Source: DATBVX01 sp963810775
GTDB taxonomy: Bacteria; Pseudomonadota; Gammaproteobacteria; Steroidobacterales; Steroidobacteraceae
Length of the DNA: 64,000 bases
Direction: 5' to 3'
NCBI GenBank assembly: GCA_963810775.1
Contig: CAWEOT010000018.1
Span: forward strand, 89,275 to 153,274
In this document: positions 8,594 to 17,259 of the stretch, piece after piece
How the letters are laid out: each line of letters begins with the position of its first letter
Position numbering within the stretch: the first letter of the stretch is position 1
Notes under the pieces: model-generated
What the model was told of the DNA's origin: nothing
The model's database searches: none
What the model saw: the letters and a program-made list of their open reading frames with translations, nothing else
Program-made: the position numbers and the translations under genes

Positions 8594-9616
8594 TCAGGTG
8601 CTTTCCTGCAGGCAGGCGTCGACCAGGCGTTCGAATTCGGGGCCGCCGCGCATCGGATCGGCGACCGGCAATTGCAGACGGGCTCTCTCTTCGCTCATAA
8701 GTCGACGCGCACGCGCCCTCCGACAGGCTCGACGTGTTGAAGCTGATGCCCGCGCAGCGAATGGCGGGATTCGTCCGTCGGCCCAGCGTGAGATTGAGAT
8801 CGATCGTCTCCTCGAGCGTCGGCAGCTCGAACGTTTCCAGGCCGAGGATGTGGCGCCGCCCCGGTTCGTGGCACACGACGATCACATCGGGCTGGCTGCC
8901 GTGGAGCAGGCCGAGCGACACCGCAGCGTAGGAAGGGTGGAACAACGACCCCTGCCCTTCGATCACGTCCCAGTGATCCGCAGCCGCATCGGGACTCAAC
9001 AGCTCCGCGGCGCCAGCCTCGAAATCTGCCACGACAGCGTCCATCGGCATGCCGCTAGCCCGCGATCATGATTCCGGTCTGTCCGGTGGCGCGAAAATCA
9101 GCGTCGACACCGCGCGTGCGGAAGGCACGCGTGAGCGCGAGCGCGGTGTATTTCTTGCCGAGCGCGCAGTCAGTGCCGACGGTGAGCAGCCGCTTGCCCT
9201 GATACGCTTCGCACCGGTGCCGATCGAGATGTCGCGCGGCGGCGTGCGGACGTTGATGAGGCGCCGGCCATGACGCTCGGCCTGGCTCTTGAGTGGCGGC
9301 ATGTCCTCGAGGCGTGCATGCATGCCGCTCACGATGTCGAGACCAGCCTCGAGCGCGCTGACGAGCGAGGGAATCCAGCTCTCCAGGATTCGCCCACCTT
9401 CATTGGCGATGCCGATCAGGAGCGAGCGTGCGCCGCGCGCGCGGGCTTCGCGGCCGTGAGCCGCGGCAACCCCGTCGTGACCGTTCCGCCGCCGCAGGAG
9501 AGCTCGCCGATGCAGCGCTCGCGAGCCCAGTCACGCAGGCCGAACGCCGTCTTGGCGTACGTCGGGTCGGTGACGTCGCCCAGGAAGAGCAGATAGGGCG
9601 ACGGCAGCCGGGTCAC
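8594..9616 (-). pseudogene. DUF1611 protein (DgcN-like), several frameshifts
   Basis: Pieces in three frames reassemble in order into a full DUF1611 protein. The N-terminal domain reads PYLLFLGDVTDPTYAKTA, then LIGIANEGGRILESW and SGMHARL. The C-terminal nucleotide-binding domain reads LLTVGTDCALGKKYTALAL, then DADFRATGQTGIMIAG, DHWDVIEGQGSLFHPSY and CAGISFNTS, ending VADPMRGG. At least four indels are needed, near 8705, 9055, 9203 and 9430. In marine bacteria the DUF1611 protein DgcN N-acetylates D-glutamate and works with an epimerase-family partner, DgcA; such a partner lies nearby at 13299-14273. GTG 9616 is the likely start. Confidence 0.75.
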
Positions 9617-9689
9617 GAGTGAGTCCGACGCGTCGGCCTTCGCGGCCGCGTTGCTGCACTGCCGACATTGCTCTACCGGTGCCGCGCCG

Positions 9690-12018
9690 TCAGAAATGCA
9701 CGCCCAACGACAAGCCGATACGTTCGTGGGCGGATAGGTGCGATGCAACGGCGCCCGTTCGGGAAGGACGGTTCCCGGGAAGCTCGAATGTCGGTGATGC
9801 CCTCTTCGTCCGTCACGTTCTTGCCGTAGAGCTCGATCGACCAACGGTCCCAGATGATCCCGGTCCGCAGAGTCGACGGTCGTGTACGCGTCGGCTTCGC
9901 GGATGTCGCCGGCGCGTTGCGATTGTCAGAAGTCGCGGTACGCTCGCCGATGTACGCGATCAGGCCGCCGACGTAGGCCCTCGCGTCGCTGAAGACGGTC
10001 CATTCGTAGTCGCCGCCGAGGCCAAGACTCCACTCCGGCACGAACGGCAGCGGGTCACCGTCCAGGCCACCCACGAGGCGGGTCGGTGTCCTCGGTGAGC
10101 TTGGCATCGGTGTAAGCGCCACTGAGCGTGAGCGTCAGACCCGAGAGCGGGATCGCTGTCGCCGTGAACTCGACGCCCTGACTGGTCGCTGTGCCGCCGT
10201 TGGCGTTGATGCCGACGCCATTAACCTGGGCGAACAGCTGAATATCCTTCCAGTCGAGGAAGAAGGCCGCGACGTCGAGGGAGAAGCGTGCCAGCTTCCT
10301 TGCCGGTCTTCAGGCCGATCTCGTAGTTCGTCAGCTCGTCGGAGTCATAGGACGTCGGCGTGCCGGCCGGTGTACCGGGCGCCAGGACGTTCGGGCCACC
10401 CGGCCGAAAGCCGGTCGCGACGCGCACGTACATGGAAGTCGTGTCCGTGAACTCGTAGCGCGGCGACATCGACCAGGTGAACGGGCTCTCGGACGAATTC
10501 ACTTTGTCGAAGACGATCAGGTGCCATGGAAACAGGAACGCGTCGAGTACCTGGGAAGCATCCTGATCGTTGTCGCTCCAGCGTCCGCCGAAGGACAGAT
10601 CGAACTTCGGGCTGATGTGCCAGGTCGCATTCGCAAGACAGCGCAAACTCCTTGTAGGTGGATAGGACGCTGCCAGTCGCCAGATGCGGTAAGCCGGGAA
10701 GGGGGCGGCGCAATCTGGGGGGCGTTTCGGTGCCGGGCAAAACCGCACGCAAATCCTGCGGATCGATGGCGGAATCTTCGTCCGTGTAGTAGGCGCCGAT
10801 CAGCCACTCGAACGCTCGTTCTCGGGCGACACGAGGCGCAGTTCCTGGGTGAGCTTATCGGTCTGCGTGACCTGATGCAGGATCCCGGAGAGCAAGTGTC
10901 GTCGAACCAGGGGTGCTGAAGACCAGAGTGCCAGCTGCGCAGTCGGTGCTCCAAGAGCGGGCAGGAGGCCAGGTCCCGCTGGAAGCTTTCCTCGAACTCA
11001 CCATAGCTGGTACATCGATTGGAGGGTGACGGCACCGAAATCCCAGTTGATCGTTGCGCTGTAGACGCTGGTATTCGATGTCCGTCGAACTCCGGGTGAT
11101 AGCGGGAGACCACGGAGCCGCCGTACAGGGGCTCGTAGCGTGTCCGGGTCTGCCCTCGAGACCGGTCCGCATTAGTCGCTGCTCGATCTTCTGGTAGAGC
11201 GCCGTCAGGTTGAGCGAGAAACTGGTCGGAGGGCTCGAACAGGGCCGACATCCGTCCACCGTAGGTGTCGAGCGCCGTTGAGATTCTTCTCGACCCGTGT
11301 CCTCGACGATGTTGACCGTCGGGATCGTGCAGGGTCGGAATCGGGTTGTTGCCGATCGAGTCGATGAAGCCGTCATCGGAACGATAGAAGCCGCTGGCGC
11401 GGAACGCGAACGTATCGCTCGGCGGGAATGTTGAGCACGCCGGTCGAGGCATAGCCCAGGTCGCCGCCGTCGACGTCTTTCCACGCGTCCCTGCAGGCGG
11501 CCCTCGAAGTCTTTCGAGTCGACGGCTCGTTGGCGACGTACTTGATCACGCCGCCGAGTGAGCTCGCGCCGTAGAGCGTTCCCTGCGGGTCCGCGCAGGA
11601 CTTCGATCCGCTCCATGTCGAAGGTGTCGAAGTCACCGGAGAGAATCGCGCCGTTCGCCAGACCGCTGCTCGAGCCGAACGGTACGTCGTTGACGTAGAC
11701 GCCGACCGTCGACGCGACACCACCGGTATTGGTGCCGCGCAGCGTGATGCGCGAGACGCCGGGCGTGTTGGTATTGATGCTCAAGCCCGGCACCAGCGCG
11801 ACGAGGTCCTGGAAATTGTCCGCCTGCCCCCGTTCGAGCGTTTCGCCGCCGATGACGGAGATCGACATCGGGATCTCCACGAGCGTTTCGGCGCGCTTCT
11901 GCGCGGTGACGACCACCTCGCCAAGGCTTGACACTTCTTGTGCCGCGACGACACCTGCGCCCGCCAGCAGCGCCCCGATTGTCAGCGCCATGCGGCGCGC
12001 CAGTTGCTTGATGCTCAT
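9690..12018 (-). pseudogene. TonB-dependent outer-membrane receptor, many frameshifts
   Basis: The N-terminus is sound: ATG 12018 after GGGGGGA, a signal peptide ending VVAAQ, a TonB box-like VVVTAQKR and a plug domain (LVALVPGLSIN, ITLRGTNTGG). After LRGP near 11595 the reading frame changes at least eight times, yet conserved receptor segments keep appearing in order in alternating frames (GTLYGASSLGGVIKYV, SDTFAFRASGFYRSDDGF, SPRYEFTDTTSMYVRVATGF, WSIELYGKNVTDEEG). The final strand, SLGVHF with a terminal aromatic residue, ends at 9690. Intact, it would be about 775 residues. It sits 34 bases after the M19 dipeptidase and probably imports the peptide substrate. Confidence 0.8.
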
Positions 12019-12052
12019 TTGCAGTCCCCCCCAAAAAAACAATCGCTGCGGC

Positions 12053-13204
12053 TCACACCCAGGTGGCGCCCAGCAGACGCCGGAAATTGCCGCCCAGTAC
12101 GGCCGAGATGTTGTCGTCGGAATAGCCGCGACGGATCAGCGCCTCGGTCAAGTCAAAAATCTTGCGTGGATGGTCGTAGCCATCGGTGTCAATCTTGTCG
12201 CGGAAGGCGTAGCTCGCCTTGTACGCGGCGCGCAGCTGCTTGAGCTGGTCCGCGGGCATATCGTCGTAGCCGTTGAGATCGGAATCGGAGCCGATTCCCA
12301 CATGCTCGATACCGACCAGCTTCACCACATGGTCGATGTGATCGACGATGTGCTCGATGGTGGTCGGCTCGCCGTCACGCACGAACATGCGCACGCCGGT
12401 GATGCCCATTACACCGCCCTTCGCCGCCAGCTTCTGGATCGCTTCGTCGGTCTTGAGGCGCGGATGGTTGTTGAGCGCGCGACAGTTCGAATGTGTGATG
12501 GCGATCGGCTTCGGCGAGAGCTCGATGGCATCGAGCGTGGTGCGATCGCCGCAGTGAGAGACGTCGATCAGCATCCCGACCTCGTTCATCGCCTTGATGA
12601 TCTCGGTGCCAAAATCGCTGACGCCGCCATCGACCCGATCGGTGCTGCCCGAGCCAAGGGCGTTCTGCGAGTTGTAGGTCAGCTGCGCGCAGCGCAGCCC
12701 GAGCTGGTAGAACGCCTTGACGTCCTTCACCTCGCGGAACTGGTCCGCGTTCTGCAGCCCCATGATCACCGCGACCTTGTGCTGCGCCTTGGCGTGATCG
12801 AGATCCGAAGCACGCCCGACCAGCGAGTAGAGATCCGCATTGCGTCCCGCGTAGCCCTGCCACGCTGCGAGGAATGTCAGGGCTTCGTCGTACGCGCTGG
12901 CACCGCCGATACCGATGGAGTTATGAAAGCCCGTGATGCCGCTCGAGCGAAACATCGCCGCTTCCTTTTCCGTGGCGGGTGACGCAAACGCTTCGGGTGT
13001 GAAGTCGAGCTTGAGGACCCCGAGCATGTCGATGACGAGCGAACGCTCGACGATCTTGACCGCCCTCGCGGAATACTTGTGCGGACTGTCTGCGAATACC
13101 TGGAAACGGCCGATGTTCAACATCGAAGGCCCGGCGACCAGCAGCGTCGCGGCGCCATGCTGGAGAAAACGCCGCCGCCGGATTCCTCCGCGTATGACTC
13201 TCAT
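12053..13204 (-). CDS. Exported membrane dipeptidase (M19), Tat substrate
   Basis: A 383-residue zinc dipeptidase of the renal-dipeptidase family, which cleaves L-X-D-Y dipeptides with little regard to the C-terminal residue's chirality. The N-terminus IRRRRFLQHGAATLLVAG is a twin-arginine signal, so the enzyme is exported folded. Family elements seen are IDMLGVL in place of the usual D-G-H-N-D opening, LIDVSHCGDRT and ITHSNCRALNNHPR with the zinc histidines, and HVGIGSDSDLNG. The altered first motif may change metal binding or substrate range. ATG 13204 starts at the Tat motif. It has its own promoter and heads an operon with the TonB receptor. Confidence 0.88.
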   Translation of the reverse strand: MRVIRGGIRRRRFLQHGAATLLVAGPSMLNIGRFQVFADSPHKYSARAVKIVERSLVIDMLGVLKLDFTPEAFASPATEKEAAMFRSSGITGFHNSIGIGGASAYDEALTFLAAWQGYAGRNADLYSLVGRASDLDHAKAQHKVAVIMGLQNADQFREVKDVKAFYQLGLRCAQLTYNSQNALGSGSTDRVDGGVSDFGTEIIKAMNEVGMLIDVSHCGDRTTLDAIELSPKPIAITHSNCRALNNHPRLKTDEAIQKLAAKGGVMGITGVRMFVRDGEPTTIEHIVDHIDHVVKLVGIEHVGIGSDSDLNGYDDMPADQLKQLRAAYKASYAFRDKIDTDGYDHPRKIFDLTEALIRRGYSDDNISAVLGGNFRRLLGATWV

Positions 13205-13238
13205 GGACTCAGTTCGGCTCTTTGGTCCCAATACGGAC

Positions 13239-13267
13239 ATCATGATCCCACTTGGAGAATTGTCAAT
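13239..13267 (-). promoter_or_regulatory. Dipeptidase promoter with shared 16-bp box
   Basis: On the minus strand TTGACA (13266-13261) and CATGAT (13244-13239) are 16 bases apart, 35 bases before ATG 13204. The -35 is embedded in the box TTGGAGAATTGTCAAT (13252-13267, plus strand). Fourteen of sixteen bases recur at 16421-16436, at the promoter of the serine hydrolase in the same cluster. This is either an operator of the XRE-cupin regulator or two related promoters. Confidence 0.5.
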
Positions 13268-13298
13268 CAAACGGATGCCCGCGATTGTGAAAGGCAGG

Positions 13299-14273
13299 TC
13301 AACCCCAGAGTTGCTCCGGGCACCAGACCGTGCCGCGATCGAAGACGACGCCGGGAGTGCGATCGGCCGTGAGGAATGTTGGCCCGTCGAGATCGACGAA
13401 GTCGCACAGTTGGCCGGCCACGAACGCGGGCGCCATCGCAAGACTGGTGCCGACCATGTTGCCCACCATCACTTTCAGCCCGAGCCGACGCGCTTCCTGG
13501 ATCATGAGGAGCGCCTCGGTCAGCCCACCGCATTTGTCGAGCTTGATGTTCACGACATCGAACCTGCCGACCAGACTTTCGATGTCGGCGAGCCCTTGAA
13601 CGCTTTCATCGGCGGCGATTGGAATCGGGCAATCGAAATGATCGAGATTCGCTTCGCGGCCGCGAGCCAGGGGCTGCTCGAGCAGAAGTACGCGCGCCTC
13701 CAAGAGCACGGGCACGAGCTGCTCGAGCGAATCGAGCGTGTAGCCCTGGTTCGCATCGACGCCTAACCAGACATCGGGCCGCGCGGCACGGACCGCCCTG
13801 ACTCGCTCGATGTCCAGTTCGAGTTCGCCGCTCAACTTGAGCTTGAGCGCCGCGGCATCTGCGCGTGTCGCCGCAGCCGTTGCGATCGCTGCAGGCGCGT
13901 CGGCGCCGAGCGTGAACATCGTCGTCAGCGGCACCACGTGCTCGATCCCGACGAGCTTCCAGACGGGCTGTCCTGCGCGTTTCGCCTCCAGCTCCCAGAG
14001 TGCGCAATCCAGCGCATTCCTTGCGCCGCCAATGGGCATCAGCTCGCGCAGTCCGGACCTCGTGATGCCCACTTCGATTGCGGCGCGATGCGCTTCGATT
14101 TGCGCGGCCATGCGCGCCGGCACATCGTCGAAGTAGTAGACGCCCTCAGCCTCACCGCAACCGGTGTGCTGTGTGTCAGCCAGCTCGACGAACAGCGCCG
14201 GAATGTGTGTGAAGGTGTAGCCGGAGATCCGGAATGGCATCTTCAACGGCAGCTCTTCGACCGCGAGCTGCAA
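13299..14273 (-). CDS. Dipeptide epimerase (enolase superfamily, DgcA-like)
   Basis: A cytoplasmic enzyme of the muconate-lactonising/Ala-Glu epimerase subgroup, 324 residues. The catalytic lysines are in the LKLKL strand. Metal ligands follow as GVDANQGY, LLEQPL and IAADES, and the second base is the lysine in VNIKLDKCGG. The capping domain at the N-terminus opens LKMPFRISGYTF. Such enzymes convert L-Ala-D/L-Glu or related dipeptides from cell-wall turnover; DgcA relatives act in D-glutamate catabolism. The only start at hand is TTG 14273, 37 bases after the serine hydrolase stop, so the two are co-transcribed. Exact specificity cannot be read from sequence. Confidence 0.9.
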   Translation of the reverse strand: MQLAVEELPLKMPFRISGYTFTHIPALFVELADTQHTGCGEAEGVYYFDDVPARMAAQIEAHRAAIEVGITRSGLRELMPIGGARNALDCALWELEAKRAGQPVWKLVGIEHVVPLTTMFTLGADAPAAIATAAATRADAAALKLKLSGELELDIERVRAVRAARPDVWLGVDANQGYTLDSLEQLVPVLLEARVLLLEQPLARGREANLDHFDCPIPIAADESVQGLADIESLVGRFDVVNIKLDKCGGLTEALLMIQEARRLGLKVMVGNMVGTSLAMAPAFVAGQLCDFVDLDGPTFLTADRTPGVVFDRGTVWCPEQLWG

Positions 14274-14310
14274 CCTCAGTGGTGGGGCAATCGTGCCGAT
14301 TCGCCCGCCC

Positions 14311-16341
14311 CTAGTATTCCACGCCGAACTTCATCAGGTGATGGCTCAGCGCAACCCACAGGACGGCCAGGAACGACAAGGCGAGCACCACCGCCCAAAC
14401 CTTCGCGTACCACTTGCGCGTGCTGCGCACGACGATCCAGGCATTCCAAAGGCCCACGATCGCCGCGCCAAAGAACACGATCGGGGACAGGAATTGCAGC
14501 AACCGCAGCCAGATGTCCGTCTTGGTGCTGAGGTACTCAAGGTTCTTCAGCATGATCGACAGCAGCAGCGCCCACCCGCCGAACACGACGAGCGTCGCCA
14601 GGGAAGCGAGGCGCACCCAGCGATGCCCCTTGGCGTCCTGTCCGGCGAGTGCGTAGCGCACGCCGTAGTGCCGGCGGATCAGGGCGGAAATAGGCCATGC
14701 CAGTGCCGTGAGAAGCAGAGCGCCGAGGCCTCCGCAGAGTGCCGGCACCAACCAACTGCCGGACTTATAGGCGTGCACCGGTTCGAAAGTCATAAAGGGA
14801 GTCACCGGATCGACGCTGAAGCGCGTGATTCGGCCGTTCTCGACTCTTGCGGCCATGAGCTGCTTACCGTCGACGTCCTGCCAGACGAAGGGCTCGATCT
14901 CACGCCACTTGATCGGCGCGCCGGACGCAGTCGTCAGCAACGGCACCGTAAGGGTGCCGTCGTCGTTCACGGTGACCTTGAGCTCGCCGAGGAGATTCAG
15001 GAGGCTGATGAAAGTCGTATCGGCGCGCCGCGAGTTGTCGTAGCGACCGGCAATCAGCTTGGCGTGCTCTGCCGCGGTCTTCGCGTCCACTTCGCCGGTC
15101 AGCCCTTCGCCCGGGAAGTAGCGGTCGGTGAACTGCTCGAACAGCGCCTCGCGTAGCGGCTGGGCAGCGCCATTCTTGCCTGGACAGTTCATCGAGAGGA
15201 ACAGTCCCACGCCTTCATCGATGAACAGGTGCAGATCGCTATGGAACCACTGCGTGTCGCCGCCGTGGGAAATGACGCTATGGCCGTTGCGATTGGTCTC
15301 GTAGAAGCCGAGCACCATGCGATTCACGCGCGGCAGCGTCGTCAGCGCTGTCGTGTGCATCATCTGCGCGGTCTCGGGCTTGAGGATCTGATTCGATCCG
15401 TAGCGGCCGTTCTGCAGGTGCGCGATCATGAAATGCCCCATGTCGGCGCCAGGCGCCGAAAGGCTTCCAGCAGGTGCGGGGCCGACGATCTCGAATTCCT
15501 TTTCCGGCTTGGGCTGCGATGCCTGCGGATACCCTTTCGACATGTCCGCTTTCAGCTGCTCCGGCAGCGGCTGGCGGAACGTCGAGTGCGCCATGTCGAG
15601 CGGCTGGAAGATGTTTTTGTCGAGGTAGTCGTCAAACGACATGCCCGAGACCCGCTCGACGATATAGCCCGCCAGCGCTGTGGCCCAGTTTGAGTACGCG
15701 GGTGTTTCGCCCGGGGCAAAGATACGATCCGGCGTCCATTCCTTGAGATACGCGCCAAGTTCGGGCACGCCATCTTGCTCACGCGCGATCAGTCCCTTCT
15801 CCTGCTCTTCGAAGCCCGAGGTGTGCGTCATGATGTTGCGCAGCGTGATCGGCTTGCCGTCGCGGTCCGGGATTTTGAAGTCGAGGTACTTGTTGATATC
15901 GACGTCGAGATCGAGCTTGCCCTGCTCGACGAGCTGCATCACCGAAGTCCACGTAAAGAGCTTCGACACTGATCCCGGCCTGAACAGCGTGCGTTCCGGA
16001 TCGATGGGCGTGTGCTTTTCGACGTCGGCGTAGCCGTAACCTTTCTGCACCAGGATCGCGCCGTCCTTGACCACGACGACGACAGCACCAGCGATATCGC
16101 CGGTCTTGAGACTCATCGGCATGAAGCCGTCGAGCCAGGCTTCCGCGTCCGCACGTGTGAGCTGTGGCGAGCCGTTCGCGGGTTCCGCTGCTGGCATCGC
16201 GGCCGGTGCTGGCACCGGAGTCGCGCTAGGTGCGGCATTTTTCGCGGGTGGCGTCTTCGCCGGCGCGGGTCCCTGCGCATGCGCGACCCAGCTCGAAAAC
16301 AGCATGGCGACGCAGCTGACACTGAAGAGAATTGAACGCAT
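14311..16341 (-). CDS. Membrane-anchored serine hydrolase (beta-lactamase/DD-peptidase fold)
   Basis: A 676-residue exported protein. A signal peptide (cleavage near WVAHAQ) is followed by an Ala/Pro linker and a penicillin-binding-type catalytic domain. Active-site elements are S124-V-S-K127, Y216-S-N218 and H359-G-G361, the HGG triad typical of class C-like esterases, D-aminopeptidases and carboxypeptidases. About 100 residues of beta structure and a C-terminal block of four to five membrane helices tether it to the inner membrane. GGAG six bases before ATG 16341 fixes the start. In this cluster a D-aminopeptidase or muropeptide-trimming role is plausible; beta-lactam hydrolysis is less likely given HGG and the context. 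Confidence 0.88.
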   Translation of the reverse strand: MRSILFSVSCVAMLFSSWVAHAQGPAPAKTPPAKNAAPSATPVPAPAAMPAAEPANGSPQLTRADAEAWLDGFMPMSLKTGDIAGAVVVVVKDGAILVQKGYGYADVEKHTPIDPERTLFRPGSVSKLFTWTSVMQLVEQGKLDLDVDINKYLDFKIPDRDGKPITLRNIMTHTSGFEEQEKGLIAREQDGVPELGAYLKEWTPDRIFAPGETPAYSNWATALAGYIVERVSGMSFDDYLDKNIFQPLDMAHSTFRQPLPEQLKADMSKGYPQASQPKPEKEFEIVGPAPAGSLSAPGADMGHFMIAHLQNGRYGSNQILKPETAQMMHTTALTTLPRVNRMVLGFYETNRNGHSVISHGGDTQWFHSDLHLFIDEGVGLFLSMNCPGKNGAAQPLREALFEQFTDRYFPGEGLTGEVDAKTAAEHAKLIAGRYDNSRRADTTFISLLNLLGELKVTVNDDGTLTVPLLTTASGAPIKWREIEPFVWQDVDGKQLMAARVENGRITRFSVDPVTPFMTFEPVHAYKSGSWLVPALCGGLGALLLTALAWPISALIRRHYGVRYALAGQDAKGHRWVRLASLATLVVFGGWALLLSIMLKNLEYLSTKTDIWLRLLQFLSPIVFFGAAIVGLWNAWIVVRSTRKWYAKVWAVVLALSFLAVLWVALSHHLMKFGVEY

Positions 16342-16407
16342 GTTGAGCTCCGGCGAGTCGAACGGTGCGGCGGTGTGCCCGCTGAATTGTGTTATCCCAA
16401 TCCGGCT

Positions 16408-16436
16408 ATAATAATCCTGATTAGAGAATCGTCAAT
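16408..16436 (-). promoter_or_regulatory. Promoter and shared box between serine hydrolase and XRE-cupin genes
   Basis: On the minus strand TTGACG (16435-16430) and TATTAT (16413-16408) are spaced 16 bases and point at the serine hydrolase, 67 bases before its ATG. The -35 lies in TTAGAGAATCGTCAAT (16421-16436), matching the box before the dipeptidase at 13.25 kb with the same -35/-10 spacing. The box also sits 35 bases before the divergent regulator gene, so self-control is possible. A plus-strand TATAAT at 16407-16412 overlaps. Confidence 0.55.
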
Positions 16437-16471
16437 TCCCACACTATTTGCGCGACTAGAATGTGCGGCCA

Positions 16472-17209
16472 ATGAAATCAAACAAACCGACCCTCGGCCG
16501 CCTGCTGCGTGGCCTGCGCCAGCGCAATGACTGGACACTTAAGGAAATGAGCCAGCGCACCGGGATCCCGCTCTCGACGCTCGCCAAGGTGGAGCACGAT
16601 CGCCTCACGCTCACCTATGACAAGCTGCAGCAACTGAGCGAGCGACTGAAGATTCGCATGTCCGAGCTGTTCGCGGAGCCAGGCGAAGGTCCGGAGCCGG
16701 CCGTAACGGCCCGCCGCAGCATTGGGCGCATCGACCGTGCGGTGCGCGTGAACACGCGCAACTATGACTATTACTACCTGTGCGCGGAGCTACGGCGCAA
16801 GCGGATGATTCCTGTGCTGACGCGCATCCGCGCCAAGAGCGTCAGCGAGTTCGGCGAGCTGGTGCACCACTCGGGCGAGGAATACATCTACGTCCTCGAA
16901 GGACGCATCGAGATCCACACCGAGTTCTATGACCCGATCGTGCTCGAGGCTGGCGAGTCCATCTACATCGATTCAAACATGGGACACGCTTACGTCGCAG
17001 CGGAGGGCTGCGAACAGGCGACGGTGCTCGGGGTTTGTTCGAGCGCAGACGAAGGCCTGATGGAATCGCTCCTCGAATTGCACGGCGACGAGGAAGTTGA
17101 GCCAATCGCTCCTGCAGACACCGGACGCATGCCTTCAGTCGCACGCGCGCGCCGTAAGGGCCGTCGACGTGGACACGCCGACGACAAAAGCGAGAAGAAA
17201 GCATCCTGA
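16472..17209 (+). CDS. XRE-family regulator with cupin sensor domain
   Basis: A 245-residue cytoplasmic regulator. Residues about 8-65 are an XRE helix-turn-helix (LRQRNDWTLKEMSQRTGIPLSTLAKVE). After a linker comes a cupin_2 barrel (VHHSGEEYIYVLEGRIEIH, then LEAGESIYIDSNMGHAY), which in this family binds a small ligand. The C-terminal 30 residues are a basic Arg/Lys tail. The gene diverges from the peptidase operon, and the shared 16-bp box lies in the gap, so it is the natural candidate to control the cluster. ATG 16472 is chosen over GTG 16463; neither has a strong ribosome site. Confidence 0.88.
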   Translation: MKSNKPTLGRLLRGLRQRNDWTLKEMSQRTGIPLSTLAKVEHDRLTLTYDKLQQLSERLKIRMSELFAEPGEGPEPAVTARRSIGRIDRAVRVNTRNYDYYYLCAELRRKRMIPVLTRIRAKSVSEFGELVHHSGEEYIYVLEGRIEIHTEFYDPIVLEAGESIYIDSNMGHAYVAAEGCEQATVLGVCSSADEGLMESLLELHGDEEVEPIAPADTGRMPSVARARRKGRRRGHADDKSEKKAS

Positions 17210-17259
17210 GAAGTCCGCCTACTGCTAGTGGCGGTACACCTAGAAAGCCGGGATCACTG

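Noticed and set aside
13299..14273. Muconate cycloisomerase or mandelate racemase as the product
   Set aside because: The KxK and DES/KLDK pattern with an M19, DUF1611 and peptide-uptake context points to dipeptide epimerase; no aromatic pathway genes are adjacent.
14311..16341. Antibiotic-resistance beta-lactamase
   Set aside because: The third motif is HGG, not KTG, the protein has a C-terminal membrane block, and the neighbours are peptide enzymes.
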